A stretch of 64,000 bases of DNA, from contig JBJMVQ010000041.1 of the NCBI GenBank assembly GCA_045810625.1, positions 62,001 through 126,000 on the forward strand, written 5' to 3'. The position numbers and the translations under genes were made by a program. This stretch comes from JACQFZ01 sp045810625 (GTDB lineage Bacteria > Pseudomonadota > Gammaproteobacteria > Acidiferrobacterales > Sulfurifustaceae). A model generated the notes under the pieces. That model was given only the letters and a program-made list of their open reading frames with translations, searched no databases and had not been told where the DNA came from. Shown here one piece after another: positions 62,291-64,000 of the stretch (position 1 is the stretch's first letter; each line of letters begins with the position of its first letter).

Positions 62291-62644
62291 ATGGCGTTTA
62301 TCTAGTGATATCGCCACGAAGATAAGGGTGAAAGCTTCCGAGTCGTCGCTACCGATGACGAGGCGCACACGGTGGCGATCCAGGATTTCGACGGAGACGC
62401 GGAGGAGATCGATCTTGAAAGCGGGTACGCCATGAACATCGAGCCGAGGCCGCCCGAGGATCTCACCGGCCCGATGGACGACATTGAACGCGGCTATCTC
62501 GGCTACTCCGATACCGGGGCGGAAGGCCGCGAGTGGAGCGACCTGACACCCGCGCAGATCGAACGCCGGCTGTCCAAGCGAGAGGAAACGGAAGCAGAGC
62601 TGCCGGAAGGCGAGAGCGAGCAATTTCTGTCGGAGGGATCATGA
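62291..62644 (+). pseudogene. DUF6763-like gene with tandem stop codons near its start
   Basis: GAGG precedes ATG 62291, but codons 5 and 6 are TAG and TGA. After them the frame continues YRHEDKGESFRVVATDDEAH then VAIQDFDGDAEEIDLESGYA and DDIERGYLGYSD, matching proteins that open GxWYRHxDKGExFxVV, where TGA replaces the expected Trp. A shorter 90-residue product could start at GTG 62372, but without a binding site. Its stop overlaps the YbaK start by ATGA. Either a recent pseudogene or translation from the internal GTG. Confidence 0.55.
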
Positions 62645-63105
62645 GCGCCGCAAGGACCGTCGAAGCTTTTTTGCTAGAGCATGCTGTGCGCTATACCGTG
62701 CTCGAACACCCCCGATCGTTGTCGAGCAAGGAGACGTCCAGCGTCACGCATCTTCCGCCGGATGAGATCGCCAAAGCGGTGATCCTCGGAGACGAAAAGG
62801 GTTACCTCATGGCCGTGATTCCTGCGGAACATCACGTCGAAATGCGTACGCTGTGCGAAAAGCTCGGCCGCCGGCTCGATCTCGTCGCCGAGTCGCGCCT
62901 GCCGCCGATATTCAAGGACTGCGAGCTTGGAGCGATACCGCCGATCGGCCCGGCCTATAACATCGAAACGATCGTCGACGCGAGCCTCGTCGGACGGAAG
63001 AAGATCTGGTTCGTCGCCGGCGACCATTACCGCCTACTCGGCGTCGACGGCAAGGACTTCGTGCGGATGCTCGCAAGCGCGCAGTTCAGCCAGTTCAGTC
63101 ACTGA
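62641..63105 (+). CDS. YbaK/ProX-type aminoacyl-tRNA deacylase-like protein (paralogue 2)
   Basis: A 154-residue YbaK domain: SSKETSSVTHLPPDEIAKAV, VIPAEHHVEMRTLCEKLGRR and CELGAIPPIGPAYNIETIVD. It is the same length as the protein at 41370-41834 and shares its key loops with little else alike, so they are diverged paralogues. ATG 62641 overlaps the preceding frame by ATGA and is preceded by GGAGG. It probably depends on the box at 62224 for transcription. Confidence 0.88.
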   Translation: MSAARTVEAFLLEHAVRYTVLEHPRSLSSKETSSVTHLPPDEIAKAVILGDEKGYLMAVIPAEHHVEMRTLCEKLGRRLDLVAESRLPPIFKDCELGAIPPIGPAYNIETIVDASLVGRKKIWFVAGDHYRLLGVDGKDFVRMLASAQFSQFSH

Positions 63106-63122
63106 ACCGAGGAGAAGAAATC

Positions 63123-63476
63123 ATGGAGACATTCATATTATTGACGCGTGTCGCGCCCGAGGCTGTGCGCGCTCCGAAGAATCTGGATGAGCTGGAGAAA
63201 AAGGCGAGTGACCTGATCCGCCAGGATTGTCCGGACGTGAAATGGGTTGCGAACTATGCCGTGCTCGGGCCGTACGATTATCTCGACATTTTCACGGCGC
63301 CGGACATCGCGACCGCGGCTAAAGTTGCGGCGATCGTTCGTTCCTACGGGCGGGCGCATTCCGAGATTTGGCCGGCTACCGAGTGGCGAACGTTCAAGGA
63401 CATGCTGTACCACATCACCGATGTCGCGAAAGATGAAGGAACGGATGTCCGTGCCGGTTGGGATCCGTCGCTGTAG
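63123..63476 (+). CDS. GYD-domain protein
   Basis: A 117-residue protein: TFILLTRVAPEAVRAPKNLD, then VKWVANYAVLGPYDYLDIFT (the GYD-type GPYD motif) and AAIVRSYGRAHSEIWPATEW. GYD proteins form ferredoxin-like dimers of unknown activity. GAGGAG precedes ATG 63123, 17 bases after the YbaK stop, so it belongs to the same operon. Confidence 0.85.
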   Translation: METFILLTRVAPEAVRAPKNLDELEKKASDLIRQDCPDVKWVANYAVLGPYDYLDIFTAPDIATAAKVAAIVRSYGRAHSEIWPATEWRTFKDMLYHITDVAKDEGTDVRAGWDPSL

Positions 63477-63649
63477 CGAGCTGGGCGCCGGAATCGAACG
63501 AAACTAACGCGCCTGTCCCGTTCGCCGTCAGCGCCCGAAAGCGCGGTGCGCGACCGTGCGACGAAAGCCGCGCGCACCGGCCGGCGGAGATTCGGACCAT
63601 TGGGGAGATCGAGCGCTGAAACGAGTCGATCAGTACAAGAGGAGATCGA

Positions 63650-64000
63650 ATGAACCTTCCGCTGCAAGTCGTATTTCGCAACATGCCGCGCTCCGACGCG
63701 ATCGAAGCCAGGGTACGCGAACGCGCGGAGAAGCTCGACCGTTTCGCCGCCGACATCATGAGTTGCCGCGTGGTGGTCGAGCCGCCGCATAAGCATCATC
63801 ACAAGGGGAACTTGTATCACGTGCGAGTCGACATCAAGGCGCGCGGCGCCGAGCTGGTGGTGGCGCGGGAATCCGATGCGGATCACGCGCATGAAGACGT
63901 TTACGTGGCGATTCGAGACGCCTTCGATGCCGCGAAACGACGGCTCGAGGACTACGTACGCCGCCGCCGCGGCGAGGTGAAGCATCACGAGCCGCCGTCG
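63650..64000 (+). CDS. hpf: Ribosome hibernation-promoting factor (HPF/RaiA, S30AE), 3' end outside the window
   Basis: An open frame that runs off the right edge after 117 codons. It reads NLPLQVVFRNMPRSDAIEAR, then ERAEKLDRFAADIMSCRVVV, VRVDIKARGAELVVARESD and AIRDAFDAAKRRLEDYVRRR, the S30AE fold that binds the 30S decoding channel and silences ribosomes. AGAGGAG lies 6 bases before ATG 63650. The His-rich insert KHHHKGN is typical of RaiA-like stress versions. It complements the YqjD-like ribosome anchor at 35901 in a dormancy scheme. Confidence 0.9.
   Translation, partial: MNLPLQVVFRNMPRSDAIEARVRERAEKLDRFAADIMSCRVVVEPPHKHHHKGNLYHVRVDIKARGAELVVARESDADHAHEDVYVAIRDAFDAAKRRLEDYVRRRRGEVKHHEPPS

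Overview
The window comes from a GC-rich (about 62 % by eye) proteobacterium, most likely an environmental gamma- or betaproteobacterium. Pointers are the complete leucine/isovalerate (liu) catabolic set, FNR/ANR-type palindromes, MscL, CcdA/TlpA and strong GGAGG ribosome binding sites. No rRNA, tRNA, CRISPR array or transposase was seen.

Layout. (1) 1-7.3 kb, plus strand: the right end of a small non-ribosomal peptide cluster. It holds a flavin-dependent halogenase cut by the window edge, an alpha/beta hydrolase, a stand-alone C-A-PCP-TE synthetase with an EntF-like serine-type pocket, a free carrier protein and a GNAT-like protein. (2) 7.4-20.1 kb: a mixed region with an M20 peptidase; the leftovers of a CO/aldehyde-dehydrogenase operon (CoxG, XdhC, a 41-residue tail of the large Mo subunit and half of a second XdhC fused to YHS); BON, DUF2269 and SDR-DoxX proteins; a PAS kinase with a receiver protein; an orphan MmoB/DmpM-type effector; an HtrA-like protease; and an SDR. 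(3) 20.1-32.6 kb, minus strand: a catabolic cluster of thiolase, isovaleryl-CoA dehydrogenase, methylcrotonyl-CoA carboxylase beta and alpha, enoyl-CoA hydratase, HMG-CoA lyase and methylmalonate-semialdehyde dehydrogenase, followed by mscL, a short CoA transferase and a hydrolase. (4) 32.9-64 kb: a large accessory stress/hypoxia island. It contains a universal stress protein, transaldolase, FNR/DNR-like regulator, persulfide dioxygenase with YeeE/YedE transporters and a CsoR-family repressor, two YbaK proteins, alcohol dehydrogenase, copper ATPase, CBS proteins, SDR, carbamoyltransferase, PEBP, OsmC, a cytochrome b plus molybdopterin oxidoreductase pair, Hsp20, TlpA/CcdA, a GYD protein and a ribosome hibernation factor that runs off the right edge.

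Two features tie the window together. First, at least eight 14-bp palindromes of the form TTGA(T/C)-N4-(A/G)TCAA lie 54-116 bp upstream of genes in the island. Together with a resident Crp/Fnr protein that has the FNR-type recognition helix but no Fe-S cysteines, they suggest one hypoxia regulon. Second, a family of imperfect inverted repeats built on CCGCAGAGGACGCGGAGG sits in intergenic regions. At two loci it lies exactly where genes are truncated (CoxL tail/XdhC half, and a dimethylformamidase-like gene). The island also carries many gene relics: a Crp-family regulator, PRPP synthetase, FixJ-type HTH, YqjE, a DUF6763-like gene with tandem stop codons, and possibly a DJ-1 fragment further left. 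It appears to be actively eroding.
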